Assembly: GCA_029215795.1 (NCBI GenBank)
Contig: JARDYH010000001.1
Location: 353,920,154 to 353,984,153, forward strand
Length of the DNA stretch: 64,000 nucleotides
Direction of reading: 5' to 3'
Origin: Anniella stebbinsi
Lineage: Eukaryota > Chordata > Lepidosauria > Squamata > Anniellidae
Shown piece by piece: positions 43,741 through 56,459 of the stretch. Under the pieces are notes generated by a model. That model ran no database searches, was not told where the DNA came from, and was given only the letters and a program-made list of their open reading frames with translations. Within the stretch, counting starts at the first letter, position 1; every line of letters begins with the position of its first letter. The position numbers and the translations under genes are program-made.

Positions 43741-44165
43741 TGCACTTCAGGCTCTAGCTGCCACATTTTTTCCATCTTGGCTTAAATCTTAAGACCTGGC
43801 AGGAGCTGCTGGCGCTAGAAGCAGGAACCTTTGGTTCTACGGATGGCTACTCTGTGTTGTGAACCATTGCAGTTTGAGACATCTTTCTAGTATTCTCAGG
43901 CTCTGGACAAGCACTGTCCACCCAGGCTGGCTCCTGGGCCAGGCAGGGCTATAAAAGGCTGCCTATTGGACAATATTGCCTGAGCAAAACAGATTTATTG
44001 GCCAGAATGTGTTTCTGCATGACCCTTGGCTCTGATGCCTGGCTTTATCCCTTGGCTCTGACTCCCTGGCTTAACTTGTGGCTCTTGAATTGCCTCAACA
44101 GCTGCCCGTAGCTCAGTCTTGACAAGTCCTTAGCTCCAGCAACTGCCCTCAGGGAAGAACATAGG
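43741..44165 (+). repeat. possible LTR-like or promoter-like block
   Basis: A TATA-like box in GGGCTATAAAAGGCTGCC (about 43,949) is followed by two imperfect ~27-bp repeats of CCTTGGCTCTGA...CCTGGCTT (44,022-44,078). Composition is richer in G+C than its flanks. I could not find TG...CA ends with a matching duplication, so LTR identity is a guess. Confidence 0.25.
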
Positions 44166-44959
44166 TAATCTGGATAATACACTCTTCAGGTATGGTTATG
44201 GTAGGGTTGTCCTAACCTGGTATCAGAGATACACTGACATTGCACATTGGTTCTTGTTGCAATAATTGCCATGACAACTGACTGAGTGATGGATGATCGC
44301 ACTAATTGAAGATGTGAGGACTGAGTGATAACTCCTGTGGAACTTGGGAACTCATCGTGAAGTGAGTTGTTACCATCCTTTGATAAGTTAGCTTGTGGCC
44401 CATAAATAATTATTTGAGGAGTCCATCTTGTTCAACATTTCCTATGATGATAGGACAGTTCATCTGTCATACAGTGAACCTAGTCATGAGATTTGCTCTT
44501 AAACATCACATATGGAGTGGTAAAAAAATGAATTGAACTATGAGGTGATGATAGGTAGCCCACTAGGATAATTCTGTGCAAGGTGTGAGATTTTTCTGTG
44601 TTTATATGTCTGTAAATATTTGACAACATTATGCAGGATGTGGAATAGTAGTGCAGTTGAAAAAAAATTATCAGTGTCGAATCCTTGGATAGTATTTGTG
44701 AGTAACAGTTTGAAAGCTGTACCTACAGTGGTTTGGGGGTTTCATTTCAGGGTTTTTGTTGTTCCTGCCCAGGAAGTTGTGATATCTAAAGCAGCTCCTA
44801 GATCAAATAAAGCAGTTTTGTTACCCCTGACTACAATTCTAAATACAGTTATGCAAGTATGAATGCAATTGAAAAGAAATGCAGACTGTGTTTAGGTAGC
44901 CTAGATTGTGTGTGTAGACACATTTAATGAATTCAGAGTAATGTTTTTCTCAAACTTTG
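44166..44959. other. non-coding DNA, nothing recognised
   Basis: No delimited repeat or exon is visible. Confidence 0.3.
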
Positions 44960-45666
44960 CAGTTGTATTTATTTATTTATTTATTTATCTATTTATTTAT
45001 TTATTTATTTATTTATTTCCTGTGTTTTTCCCAGGGCTGGGACTCAAGGCGGTTATCTACATATATAAAGCTCCATCACACCAGTGATTTAGTGCACTCT
45101 CGCCATGCCTGGTGTGTGGATTTGCAGCATGGTACTCACATGACACCATGCCTGTCCTGCTGACACCCCGTCTCTTCCCCAGCCTTTCCTAGAAAGCTAA
45201 AAGTCTGGATTGTTTTCCCTAAGCGCATTTAATGCGCTCTAAGCCTCCGTGTAGTTTTAAAGGAACTGGGGGCTTGAATGGATTGCATCAGGTCCTGGCA
45301 GGGAAAAGCAATCTCTCCCAGCAGCCAGCTCCAAGCCTCAATATAAAATCCAAACCTTGCATCCCAGGCTCGAAAGCATTTTTAAAAAGCATACAACGCC
45401 TGAATCTCTGCAGAGACAGGGTTGTACTCCCTTGATGCCCCCAAAGAGCCAGACTAAAGGGTTGTTCCATTTTGCCCTGCAGAAAGGCGGTCTAATTGAA
45501 CTACTCATCTGACAGGACCTGACTGGAGGGAGAAAGAGAAGGGGTGGGGTGGAGTGGAAGAGCTAACGAGTGAAAGAGCAGCTATTCAGGTGAAAGGGAT
45601 CATAAGCTTGATGTGCTGGTAAAAAAATGTGGAGGCGAACCAGGGGAAAAAATTAGGTGTGATGGA
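44960..45666. repeat. ~600-bp repeat with CATCACACC ends, copy 1
   Basis: A (TTTA)n LINE tail (CCCAGGGCTGGGACTCAAGG) at 44,960-45,068 is followed by a unit starting CTCCATCACACC and ending GGTGTGATGGAG, a perfect 12-bp inverted pair. Inside are GCCATGCCTGGTGTGTGGAT, the palindrome AGCGCATTTAATGCGCT (45,222-45,238) and GCAATCTCTCCCAGCAGCC. It matches 53,588-54,550 over its length. It has no coding capacity of note. Confidence 0.75.
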
Positions 45667-47214
45667 GGTCATAGTGTCTCTTGTGTTCTATATATGTGAA
45701 CATTAAAATCTGCAGGAAGATAAAAATAGTGTAAACGTTCCAAAAGTTGCAGAGTCTGCAAGGTTTCCCATCCTCTGTCTGCATCCTCTCCCCTCCCTTG
45801 CTACCTCCTATCATGTCAGATTTGTAGCAGAGAAACAAGGCAAATTGAGGGTTCATCCGTAAGTGCACACTTAACTTGGCATACAAACGTCACAGCTGCT
45901 TTCAGAATGTGTTTTTTTTTTAAATGTTGAGTCAGCAAGAATGGTTCTTTGGGGCTTTTACATTTTAAGATGTATTTGCTGTTTTCTTTTGCAATATCTT
46001 TCTGAATTGAGGACATGATGATAGTGGTGATTGTAAGAAAGTACTTGTATTTTAATCAAGGCGAAATTCATGCCAAGAAAGGGTCCTTTTAAATCCCCGA
46101 GGAAAAACCCGGGTTAAGTGGAGTGACTTGTAAGCTATTGTGTGACCTTGCAACTATGAATGGATTAGGGCAATTGCATCTTTGCATGCAAGCAAACGGG
46201 GTTGAACCTCTTGGGAATGTATACATGCATGTCCCAATTATGCCAAAATGACTACAGCGTCACTGTTCTTGCTTTGAGAACAAAGGATGCAGCCACAGCT
46301 TTTATCATGTCTCAGCACAAGCAAAGCAAAACCTCAAAGCCTAACCAAGGACAAACATTTACAACCGCAGGAAACGGGGGCAAAGGACAGTGTTGTTTGG
46401 AAGAAATGGAGTCTTAATAGTCTGAGCAACGTGGAAAGGAAAGGGGGAAAAACCATTCTTAGATTGGAAAAGGATATTAATCCAAGCACTAAAATGAGAT
46501 TTCAAAGAACTAATTTGCAATAATGCATTCATTGGATCAAATCTCAACTGGCTTAAATCCAGTAAGATTGACTGGGTTTTTAGGCAGTTTCTCTTCTTCA
46601 AGTGCATCCTGGCCTGCTGTTGCAAATTCACTCCTTATTGTGAACATAATCAAATGTTTAGTTGGGTACCTGAGCTTTTTCCAGCACTGTGACCACATAT
46701 TCAAATTGTCCTCAGGTGTTCTTTAGACATTCAGATTGCTACATGGCATCTGTTTACCCATGAGAAGTCCCCATGTGTCCACTGATGAATGGATCAGTCA
46801 GTTTCCAGTTTGTGGCATGAGTTTGTTTTATGAGTTTTTCATGAGTTTGTTCATAAAACCAATTCTGTTCGATTAAACTATGGTTAAAAAAGAAATCCAC
46901 ATGAAATTTCACATTTAAATTGCATTCAAGCGTGTATTAAATGCAAACATGTCTTTCCTCTCAAAATACACTTTTCTAAACATATTTTTAAAATATGCAT
47001 CCAATATATATTTGCTACAGTTTTTGAGCCAAAAATTGCATTGCAAAATTCGAAAGCAGTGCAAAATCCAAAGGATCACTACATTGGAACAGAAGATTGG
47101 AAGACTCTTTAAGAAGAGAAACTTCTTTAAGCTTTTGAAAGGTTGATTTTGGCACAGTGTTGCTTCATTTTTCCAGTTCTGTAATTGGCTTTTAATCTAA
47201 TAGGAAAGCATTTT
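45667..47214. other. non-coding DNA, nothing recognised
   Basis: AT-rich. ORFs up to 90 codons overlap on both strands with no domain character. Confidence 0.35.
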
Positions 47215-48000
47215 ATTTTATTAAAAGTTGTTTAGGTTGCCTTTCAGTTGAAGCTTCCAAAGTGGGAAACAAAAACAATTGAGGATAAAATTCAAATAAC
47301 AATATAAGCACTGTTAGAAACCATATTAGAAGAAGCAATAAACCACCCATAAAAGCAGCAAAAAAATCAGAAACAACTGAAATAAAATCATCTGCTAAAA
47401 GCCCTAAATATTAAAAATTTCTCCAACTGGAAAGAGAGTCAGCACCAGCCAAGTATCTGTGGGATAGTATTCCACAAACAGCATGTCACCACTGAGAAGG
47501 TCCTGTCTTCAGCCACCACCACAAGGGTGGCTCAAGACCTTTTGCTACCTGAGACAAAGGACAAGTTTATGCCCCCTCCCATTCTATGTACGAAAGCCAA
47601 ATGGACTGGCACATAAATCTGTTTTCAGTACTGATGATGGGACAGCATCCTCCACTGCTCCTGAAGGCAGCAGGCCAACTTAGGAATGGCAGAGCAGGTC
47701 ACATTACATGCAGGTCTGTCCTCTGACACCTTTCTGCCACCTCCCAGTATTTGCTGCCTGAGGCAACAACTTCATTCCACCTAATGGTAAGGCTGGCCCA
47801 ATATAGGTGAGAAGAGGGGGATGGGGAAGGAGTATTAAGATATAGGAGCGTAGTAAACTACCTTATATCAGCTCAGACTGCTTTAGCCTGATTTTGTGGC
47901 AATGGCTGTCTAAGGTCTTTGGAAGAGGTCTTGCGTGTGACCTTTTTTCAACCAGAGATGCCAGGGAGTGAACCTGGGACCTTCGATGTGCATTTTTGGG
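47215..48000 (-). mobile_element. LINE 3', hAT-like MITE and SINE remnants
   Basis: 47,215-47,535 is a minus-strand LINE 3' end (GTTGCCTTTCAGTTGAAGC ... CCACCACTGAGAAGGTCCTG-type order). 47,540-47,800 is a repeat shared with 63,735-64,000 (TTTTGCTACCTGAGACAAAG, CTGCCTGAGGCAACAACTTC). 47,870-47,995 is a decayed tRNA SINE on the minus strand (GAGATGCCAGGGAGTGAACC). Confidence 0.55.
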
Positions 48001-48023
48001 CAAACCTATCACCATCACCACTA

Positions 48024-48246
48024 GGGCCAGATCTACACCAAGCAGGATACAGTGGTATGAAAGCGGTATGAAAGTGATATATAAAAGGCAGGAACCACTC
48101 TACTGCTTTATAGCGGTATTGAAGTGCACTGACAACTGTTGGGTCCCATTGACACATACCATATACTGCTATATCCTGCTTGGTGTGGCTCCTGCCTTTT
48201 ATATACCGCTTTCATGCTGCTGTATCCTGCTTGGTGTAGATCTGGC
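48024..48246. mobile_element. 223-bp palindromic MITE
   Basis: The left end GGGCCAGATCTACACCAAGC and right end GCTTGGTGTAGATCTGGC are near-perfect inverted repeats, continuing inward through AGGATACAG/CTGTATCCT and ATATAAAAGGCAGGA/TCCTGCCTTTTATAT. The trinucleotide CTA is on both sides (48,021-48,023 and 48,247-48,249), as in PIF/Harbinger-type insertions, although the exact edge is ambiguous by a base or two. Confidence 0.8.
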
Positions 48247-50869
48247 CTAGATGTGGTTGTACTCCAAAACAGATTGTGATTCCTAACTGCATTGCTTTTG
48301 CAATATGGAAGAATTTTGTCCAAATTGTCAAGTTAGACTCTGGAATGATGGAAAAAATAATGCGTCCACTGTTGTTAATATAGCACTAAAAATGTGCACA
48401 GTGCTTTTACAAGACAGGTCCCCGCTTCAAAGAGCTTACAGTCTAAGAGTTCATAAACTTTGCTTTCTTTCTTAAGGGGGGAGGCCCTGAGGCTATATTT
48501 TCCTCATACAGAAATGCACTCAGTATGAGAAGCAAGTCTAAATTCACTGTGGGAATGGCTAGATTCAAATGCCTAATCTGGGACAATCATCTGTCTGTAT
48601 TAAACCTAACTATATGAATCAGTAAATGTTAAGTCTCTGAGTCTGGGAGAATCCCAGAAGAAGAATGAAATAAGCCCCCGAGTCATTGACTTGACAGCAG
48701 TTGTTCAGAGTATACAAGGCGAGGAGCGTTACGCCAGCCAGTGGTAATATACCACTTAGAAGCCTTCCAATTGTGTGGACGAGCTTTTGGCGAAGAGTAA
48801 CTTGTTCTTGCTTACTGGAGAGTTCATAATGTGATAAATCACAGCAGATGGGATTACTAGAATGTTTAACTACTGAAAGGCCTCAGTGAGGGATAAATGT
48901 CTTTATTGTGACAGATGAGGCCTTCTTGCCTCCATAAAAGCAAGGGAAATGTGGACTGGTATACAGCGATCCCAACATCTGTGAGGAACGTACACGGCAC
49001 CATCTATGTCACTGTACGGTGTGGTTGGCATTAGGCAGAGAGCTGTGTGTGTACCTTAGATATTTATTTGTACAAATGTATATGCCACTGAACATAAAAA
49101 AGATCACAGCAGTATAGAATATTAAAATCACAACAACAACAAAATACAGGATAAGGATAAAAATAAAACAATCACATAATCAATACATCCAATATATATA
49201 ACTGGGTCGCACTCCAGGGAAAGCCTAGAGAAGTCTATAATATTGAGTAGAAAATAATTTATAAACAGACCTTTGGCTTCCTCAATTTCAGTTCCTTGGG
49301 CAATTTCACGTCTTGGACTACCCTACCCTTTACTAATATACATTACCATACTGCCAGCACGATCCTAACATGTTCACTCCTCTTTGTTTGATGAGGCTTC
49401 CTCCCTTGAAAGTAAGTTTAGGATTACTGCCTTAGAATGCATGTTTACTCAGAAGTATGTTTAGGCTTAATCCCAGGTAAGTATGTATAGGATTGCAGCC
49501 TTAGTCACTACTGGAGAAGATACTGTGTGTGTTTGTGGTGTCTATGGTGGTGAGTTTAACTGGTATATTCTATGAACAGCATTCATGTGGAATGATTGCA
49601 TTTCAACAAGAAAATGCTGCTGTTGAGCTTTAATTCTGGGCTACTCTTGTTTTAAAAGCTGGTATTTATATACAAATATGGTGGTGGAAGGCATATTACT
49701 CAAGATCTACCAGACCGATTTTGCTTATTTTTGTTTTAAACTGAAGCTGGAGCAGTGTAGACACTCAGAAAATGTTGAAAGTTTAAAAAAGTTCAAAGCG
49801 TAAGCTTTAATAGCAATTAATTTTCTCTGCGCAAAATAGGCAGGGCAGAGCCTTGCCAGTGGGATGACGAACAGCCCCACTCGGCCAAACAGTGGGGTGT
49901 GAAGGAGGGACCCGGGCACAGTCACGCAGTTAGACCGTTCCCGTCAGTGGGGAGGGGGAAAGGGACAGAGGTGGCCAATAGGGATGCGTGAGGAAGGGGC
50001 CAAGGCTGCACCACATGCAAATTGCAGAGGCAAGAGTCACTATGCATAAGCCACATTTGCATTATTCATGAGCCCCTATGTGATGAGGGGACTGAGGGGC
50101 AAGACGCAGGAAAGGAGCAGGACTCCTAGTCACCATGGGCTTTACAGAAGTTTGTATGTATTCAGAGTTGTAAGTATACTTCTCTTTAGTTTGTATGGCT
50201 ACACATTTGTGTTCATATCTACTTGTGAAGTCATACTTTTAATGAATAAGTTTTAACTGAATTACCTTTTCCCTAGAAAGTAGACAAATCATCTGTCTAT
50301 TTCTTGAAAAGGTCCCAAAGGCATGGGATGGAAGCCTTCTGTGGTGTTTTTCCTGAGCCCAAACTGCTACACGTGGCATTGAGTCAATTTTGGTTCCCAG
50401 CCTGGAATCAATATCAGTCCATTATGCTTGGCAAAGACCTGAAGACCAGTTGAAGTACGGAAACCTCAGCCTACATGTTTCATGCTACAGTTGTTACAAT
50501 GCAGCTTTATTAGCAGAATGTGGCTTATAAACATCGTGCCAGCTTTAGGCAAATGGGATTTTATTATTTTATCAACTTCTGTGCCACCACTCAAAATGTT
50601 CATGGCAACTGCCAAAATTACAAAATAAAAGCACAATGCTAATGAACCCATAAAAAGAATCAAAGCACTAAACTCTTGGGGTTTATGAAGATAATGGGGT
50701 ATACGAAGAACCATCTTTTCCCTGTTTGTTAGGTTAGCTTCTGAAGCCTTGATCCATGAACGCCTATGTTCGTTGAGAGATGGGCCTTCTTCTGTCATGG
50801 TGCCCCCCCCCCCTGTCATGCTGTGGAATATTGTCCTCAGGGATTTTATTCCAGGAGCTTTTCCATTTA
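48247..50869. other. mostly single-copy non-coding DNA
   Basis: 49,425-49,500 holds a decayed GTATAGGATTGCA palindrome. A modestly GC-rich patch lies at 49,840-50,000. No exon or RNA gene seen. Confidence 0.4.
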
Positions 50870-51170
50870 GCCAGGGGTGGGGAACCTCAGGCCTGTGGCC
50901 CAAATCTGTCTGTCCTGGGGTCCCAATTTGCCCCTCTGGGTTCCTCCAGGTGGTCATACCCACACCTCTTACCCCAATGGGAATTTGGAACTTTTCCCCC
51001 ATTCTAAAAGGTAACTTTCATAAGGCTTAGTGACTGGCAATCAGAGCTTTAAGCTAAAATATACTGGTATTTTTTCGGTCTTTCCCTTTTTGCCTTTGTT
51101 CACCTGTGGAATGTGGCCATGAGAGTTCTGAATTTGGACCACAGGCTAAAAGAGATTCCCCATGCCCTCG
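50870..51170. repeat. hAT-like non-autonomous element, copy 2
   Basis: Left end AGGGGTGGGGAACCTCAGGC pairs with right end GAGATTCCCCATGCCC. Interior blocks match 17,505-17,840. The minus-strand ORF crossing it (50,466-51,002) is a by-product. Confidence 0.65.
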
Positions 51171-52376
51171 TATTAGGCTACTGGTGGCACATAATAGGCA
51201 TGCTTAAGAAATTTGACCTTTGCAAATCCCAATTCAAACAGTTCTGAATTACACCTCCCAGACTAGACTGCGGATGAAAATATAAATATTTAACAACATG
51301 TTTAAATACATATTATTATTATTATTATTTATTCAATTTATACCCTGCCTATCTACAAAATGCCCTAGGTTACATACAAAGTTAAAACAGTTTAAACAAG
51401 ATAAAAACAATCAATGAAATACCATAGGTAGCATGAAAGTGTTATAAACAATCAATAACACCATACAGCATAAAAACTATTCATTAAACAAAAAAACCTA
51501 CGGTTTACAAAACAACGTTAAGGCTCTACAGTTTTCAACCAAGCACCAAAAAGCAGGGAAATTGGGAGTTAAGGCTCACAAGCATTAATGCCACATCGTC
51601 CCTAAGGAGGCAGAAAGTGCAAGTGAAATTCTTATTCTCCCAAAGCAGATAAACCATGAGGACAGGATGGAGAATATGATATGCAGAGGTGACTGTGGGG
51701 TTGTGGAAAACTCATGACAAACAACTTAGGGCCACCTACTTCTCTTTTTTTGTTTAAAGCAGCCCTTCCCCAACCTGGTGCCCTCCAAAGGTGTTGGACT
51801 ACAGCTCCCATCATTGCAAGTCAGTATGTCCCATGGTTAGGAATGCTGGAACTTGTAATCTCAAACATCTGGAGGGCAGGAGGAGGGGGGAACACTGTTC
51901 TATATCCTTACCAAATACAGGGTCTGCCCAGTACTTTTCTCTCACACAGATCTCGCATATAGCACCATGCTTGATAGCAAAAGGGACACTATTCATTACA
52001 GATGTAGAACCAGAGCATGTGCCAGGCACTTTCAACTTTTGGTCAATATCCTGCCCTTTAAAGAACCAATGTTTTTTTCTTAAAATCCTGTGCTCCCCTA
52101 ACTTGGGAGTACGCCCCACTGAATTTACAAGCAAACCTGCATTGTCCAAACATGCATAGGATTGCACGTGTTGTCTTTAGAAGTACAATCCTATGCCCTT
52201 GATTTTAATGGGATTTACTCCCAGCTATGTGTAGCTTAAGGTGCCACAAGACTGTTGTAAAGATGAACAGGTTTATTTCTGTGTTGTTTACAGGAGGGCT
52301 ATCCATCTAGGAAATGGGGGAAGGGATGGAGGGAAATGCCTTTTAAACTCGATAGCTTCATGGGTGGACACCCACA
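51171..52376. repeat. LINE 3', MITE and palindrome remnants
   Basis: 51,310-51,620 is a minus-strand LINE 3' end ((ATT)n, TTTATACCCTGCCTATCTAC). 51,757-51,885 is a CCTTCCCCAACC-type MITE (CCTTCCCCAACCTGGTGCCC ... CATCTGGAGGGCAGG). 52,150-52,235 is a GTATAGGATTGCA-family palindrome. Confidence 0.6.
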
Positions 52377-52787
52377 TTGTCCCAGAATGAAGCGGAGATG
52401 GCCACACACTTGCTGGTGGCAATGGTTCATCTTCTGAGGGAAGGCAAAAAATTGACTTACCTTAAGTCCTTGGCTGAACTGAAGGAGGGAGGAGGAAGAG
52501 CCAGGAATGACTTACCCAGTCCTGGACGAGGTGTGCGGAAATCCAGCACGCTCCTGGTGCCTTGAGGGAAGGCGGGCTACAGAAGAGGGAGCTGTGTTGG
52601 TCGCAGCCATGGCTCCTCATGAGTCATGCTTCTAGCCATGCACCCTTGCTGCCTCGGGTGGGGGGGGGGGGAGAGGAATAACCAGCCACTAGCTACTCAG
52701 GCACTTCACTTTGCCTGAGTCCTTTCTGCCCGTTTCTCTGTCTCTCCATTCCCCCTGGCCTCTCAACATTCTAATCATGTTGGAAAG

Positions 52788-52823
<36 letters not shown>

Positions 52824-53105
52824 CTACTCCACGTGCGTTCACTTAGAGGGAGCTCCATTCTTTCCTATGGGAGCTTATAAATCGAATTTAAAACAAACTA
52901 AAGGGAATTTTAAGAAAAGAGCACCTATTCTATCAACTCTAAGGTAAAAGGAAAGGGGACATTGTTGGAATTTTAATAATTTAACCTGTCAATTCGTAAG
53001 GGGACCTCGACAAAAACTATCGCCAGCCCAGTCTCAGTAACCAAAGTAAGCCTGAGAGGATCACCCCCTTTTCTACTTTAAACTGCCCTCCTTCTTCCCT
53101 CAATC
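52377..53105. other. non-coding DNA with (GA)n microsatellite
   Basis: A (GA)n run spans about 52,790-52,820, and a G-run lies at 52,660-52,671. Nothing else recognised. Confidence 0.4.
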
Positions 53106-53190
53106 TTTCACCAATCTTCTTGAAATTTTCAGGTTATGTAAAACCAACATTTCTTTCTGGCACATGTAAATTTCGGGAAGATTGGTGAAA
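53106..53190 (+). other. 85-nt hairpin-forming sequence
   Basis: TTTCACCAATCTTC at 53,106-53,119 is complementary to GAAGATTGGTGAAA at 53,177-53,190. The next nine bases also pair (AAATTT core) with two G-U wobbles, giving a 23-bp uninterrupted stem and a 39-nt loop in + strand RNA. Size and shape resemble a microRNA precursor, but the loop is large and no expression is known. A small MITE relic is the main alternative. Confidence 0.45.
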
Positions 53191-53587
53191 CATTTTCGAT
53201 TTTATGAATGTTAGAATGACACCCCCCCCCCCCATTACCCCTTTAACATGGTGGAATGTATTTTTTACTGAGTGACCTTAACAAGAGACTCATGACTGTG
53301 AGTCTCTTAATATAACAGTCAGCAATAAGATTCTAAAAAGGGAAGGCCTGCCGGAATAATAGAGCTTTTCATTCCTGTTTAAAGACATTCAAAGAAGTCA
53401 GCAGCGCATTTCGACTGGCAGGTCATTCCATAGTTGAGGGGCTGCAAATGAAGAGCTCCCCTGGAGTGTGTCCTCTCTCCCTTCTTGGTTCTCTCCAGTC
53501 CATGTTTCCTCCTGATTTTTCTGTTTATCCACCCCAACAGTGATTCAACCTTTCTTGCCCACTGAGCATGCTCAGACCTTGGCCTCC
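53191..53587. other. non-coding DNA with C-run and LINE scrap
   Basis: A C-run lies at 53,221-53,234. 53,390-53,470 (CGACTGGCAGGTCATTCCAT) looks like a minus-strand LINE 3' fragment. Confidence 0.35.
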
Positions 53588-54550
53588 ATCACACCAGCAA
53601 TTTACTGCACTCTTGCCATGCCTGGTGTGTGGATTTGCAGCATGGTACTCACATGACGCCATGCAGTTGTATTTATTTATTTATTTATTTATTTATTTAT
53701 TTCCTGTGTTTTTCCCAGGCCTGGGACTCAAGGAGGTTATCTACATATATAGAGCTCCATCACACCAGTGATTTAGTGCACTCTCGCCATGCCTGGTGTG
53801 TGGATTTGCAGCATGGTACTCACATGACGCCATGCAGTTGTATTTATTTATTTATTTATTTATTTCCTGTGTTTTTCCCAGGGCTGGGACTCAAGGCGGT
53901 TATCTACATATATAGAGCTCCATCACACCAGTGATTTAGTGCACTCTCGCCATGCCTGGTGTGTGCGGATTTGCAGCATGGTACTCACATGACGCCATGC
54001 CTGTCCTGCTGACACCCCGCCTCTTCCCCAGCCTTTCCTAGAAAGCTAAAAGTCTGGATTGTTTTCCCTAAGCGCATTTAATGCGCTCTAAGCCTCCGTG
54101 TAGTTTTAAAGAAATTGGGGGCTTGAATGGATTGCATCAGGTCCTGGCAGGGAAAAGCAATCTCTCCCAGCAGCCGGCTCCCAGCCTCAATATAAAATCC
54201 AAATCTTGCATCCCAGGCTCCAAAGCATTTTTTAAAAACATACAAAGCCTGAATCTCTGCAGAGACAGGATTGTATTCCCTCAATGCCCCCAAAGAGCCA
54301 GACTAAATGTTTGTTCCATTTTTGCCCAGGAGAAAGGCAGTTTGGTTAATGTACTCATCTGCCAGGACCTGACTGGAAGGCGAATGAGAAGGTGCGGGGT
54401 GGAGTGGAGTGAAAGATCAACGGAGCAATTGACCTTAGGAGCGAAAGAGCAGCTATTCAGGTGAAAGGGATCATAAGCTTGATGTTTATTTGCCTCAGAG
54501 TTTTTTAAAAAACGCAGAGGTAAACCAGGTGGGGATTAGGTGTGATAAAG
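53588..54550. repeat. ~600-bp repeat, copy 2, with tandem expansion
   Basis: It is the same element as 44,960-45,666, but its left part is amplified. A partial unit (53,588-53,663) is followed by two near-identical units of 171 bp (53,664-53,834) and 165 bp (53,835-53,999), each a (TTTA)n LINE tail plus the CATCACACC...GACGCCATG block. The single-copy remainder follows from 54,000 to 54,550, ending TTAGGTGTGATAA. Unit length differences come mainly from the (TTTA)n run. Confidence 0.8.
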
Positions 54551-56459
54551 CTCCTTATCTGGATGTTTTTACGGGTTATCCTCCCCTTATTTTTCCCTAA
54601 AGTCTAAGGCCTATCTAATCCAACATTCTGCTCATACAGTGGCCAACCAACTGCCTCTGGGAAGCCCACAGGTAGGACTCTTCCTTGGTGATTTTCAAGA
54701 AAAGCTTAGACAAGCATGTATCTCTTTGGATATTTTTTGGTGGGGAGGTGGGGTCATTTGAAAATAGAATTCTTCGAGCAATAAATGTGTCTTAATATAA
54801 TTTGTAGAGTGCAGCACATGCAATCTCAACGCAGTGTATAACAATTAGAAAAATTAGCGACGCCCTTTGAAGTTTAGGTTAGTTTTACATTTCAGAATTC
54901 TGCAGGCATCCCTTGTATTTTATAGCTGCCACCTCTCCTTGCCTGAGCTCATCCTAGCTGCCTGCTCGGAATTTGAATACCCTTCCTACCTAGTCTCCAT
55001 GTGAATTTCAAACAAGTCTTTTGCAAGGACACTTCGCCTAGATGACATATAGTTTTGCATTTTGATATTCAAGTGAATTCACGGACATGCACAGTGAAGA
55101 CAGTAGATACATGACCAAAGTAAGCCGATGAATTGCAGAGATTTTGCTGTAAAGATGTCTGCCTGTTTGGTTAGGGGATGCACTGAAATTTCTTGTTCAA
55201 TCTGTGCTGCAGCAGACAAGCATTGCCACGGTGCCATCACAAATTCCACAGCTTTTATCTTGGCATACTGACCAAATTGTGGTTGCCACCAATCTCTTCT
55301 AAGCAGCATCAGGGCCTTTTTTTCTTTCTTACCTTCTCTAAGTCCCAGCGCAAAGTGAGGCAATGGGTGTTTTTTTTTTTTTGCTGTGTATGGGGACAGG
55401 TGCATTTCCTAGAGAGGAGGAAGCAATGGCAATTGGTGACCAGGCATCTGGCTTTATAGAGTCCTGGGCCTGGCAGACCAAGGAAGGGTGAGAATGGGAT
55501 GCAACGGCAAGGATGATGCCTGCCTGGAATTTGACCAAGAAAATGTATTTTTAAAAAATGTATGACCTCCTCTAAGTTTAAAATAAAAACAAAACATCTC
55601 AGATATTAAAAAGTATGGGAAACCCTGCATTAGGCCACAGCAGACTATTTTATTTATTTAGAATATTTCTTGGTTGCCTTCCAGGGCAGAAGCCCTTCCA
55701 CAGCAGTATACAACAATAAAACACCTAACTATTAAGATATTAAAAGCAATAAGAATGCAATAAGAACATGTACAAAAACAGCAACTACAGCTGCAGCAAC
55801 AGCAGCAATCATATCAGAAGTTCATGGCCAAATAATATGTTTTCAGGTAGGTCTGTGCACCACTTCAAGCTCTAGATCTGAATTCCTAGCTGAAGCGGGC
55901 TGATTTGGACCGAATAGGGCCAGAACTGAAGTGGGTTGGCAGCTGCCTTGCAAGCCCCCTGCCCCTTACCTGGACCAGCGATGAGTACCCACAGCCATGT
56001 GGGCCTCTTCAACCCTTGAAGAGTTCCGGATGGCTGCAGGCGCTCATGGCGGGTTGAGGTAATGAGCAAAGGGATGGCATAGCAGGGCTGGTGGTTTTGG
56101 ACGTCTGAATCTCACTCTGGATCTGGAGAGTCGAATCCGGGCTGAGGTGGATTGGGGCCAGTTTGGAAGGAGGGGGCAGCCCTATTTTCAAGGCATTCTT
56201 AAAAGCCTGCAATGATGGACCATGGCGGCCCATCCCCCACCCCAATGGCAAGTTGTTCCAAGCAAGGCCTTCTGTTAGGTCCACCTGTTGTCTATCACCC
56301 AGATTGACTGTATCTTATCTATGGAATAGATGTCATAGTGACCTAGATAAAAAAATTGATTTGTATAATTGAGAATTTCATTGTGCGGCTTTATAACCCT
56401 TGCACATAAAAAACAGAATGCCCTTGAGCATACAGCTGAAGAAATATAAACACAAAACA
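54551..56459. other. non-coding DNA with CR1 and LINE scraps
   Basis: 54,604-54,690 is a CR1 3' UTR fragment on the minus strand (CATACAGTGGCCAACCAAC). 55,640-55,830 is a minus-strand LINE 3' end. T-run at 55,370-55,381. No exon seen. Confidence 0.45.

Noticed and set aside
50466..51002. 178-codon minus-strand ORF
   Set aside because: It crosses the second copy of the same hAT-like repeat. The protein is not domain-like and the frame has no supporting splice or promoter signals.
53664..53999. CRISPR-like array
   Set aside because: The ~170-bp units are long direct repeats with no spacer pattern, in a vertebrate genome. They are tandem copies of a transposon-derived segment.
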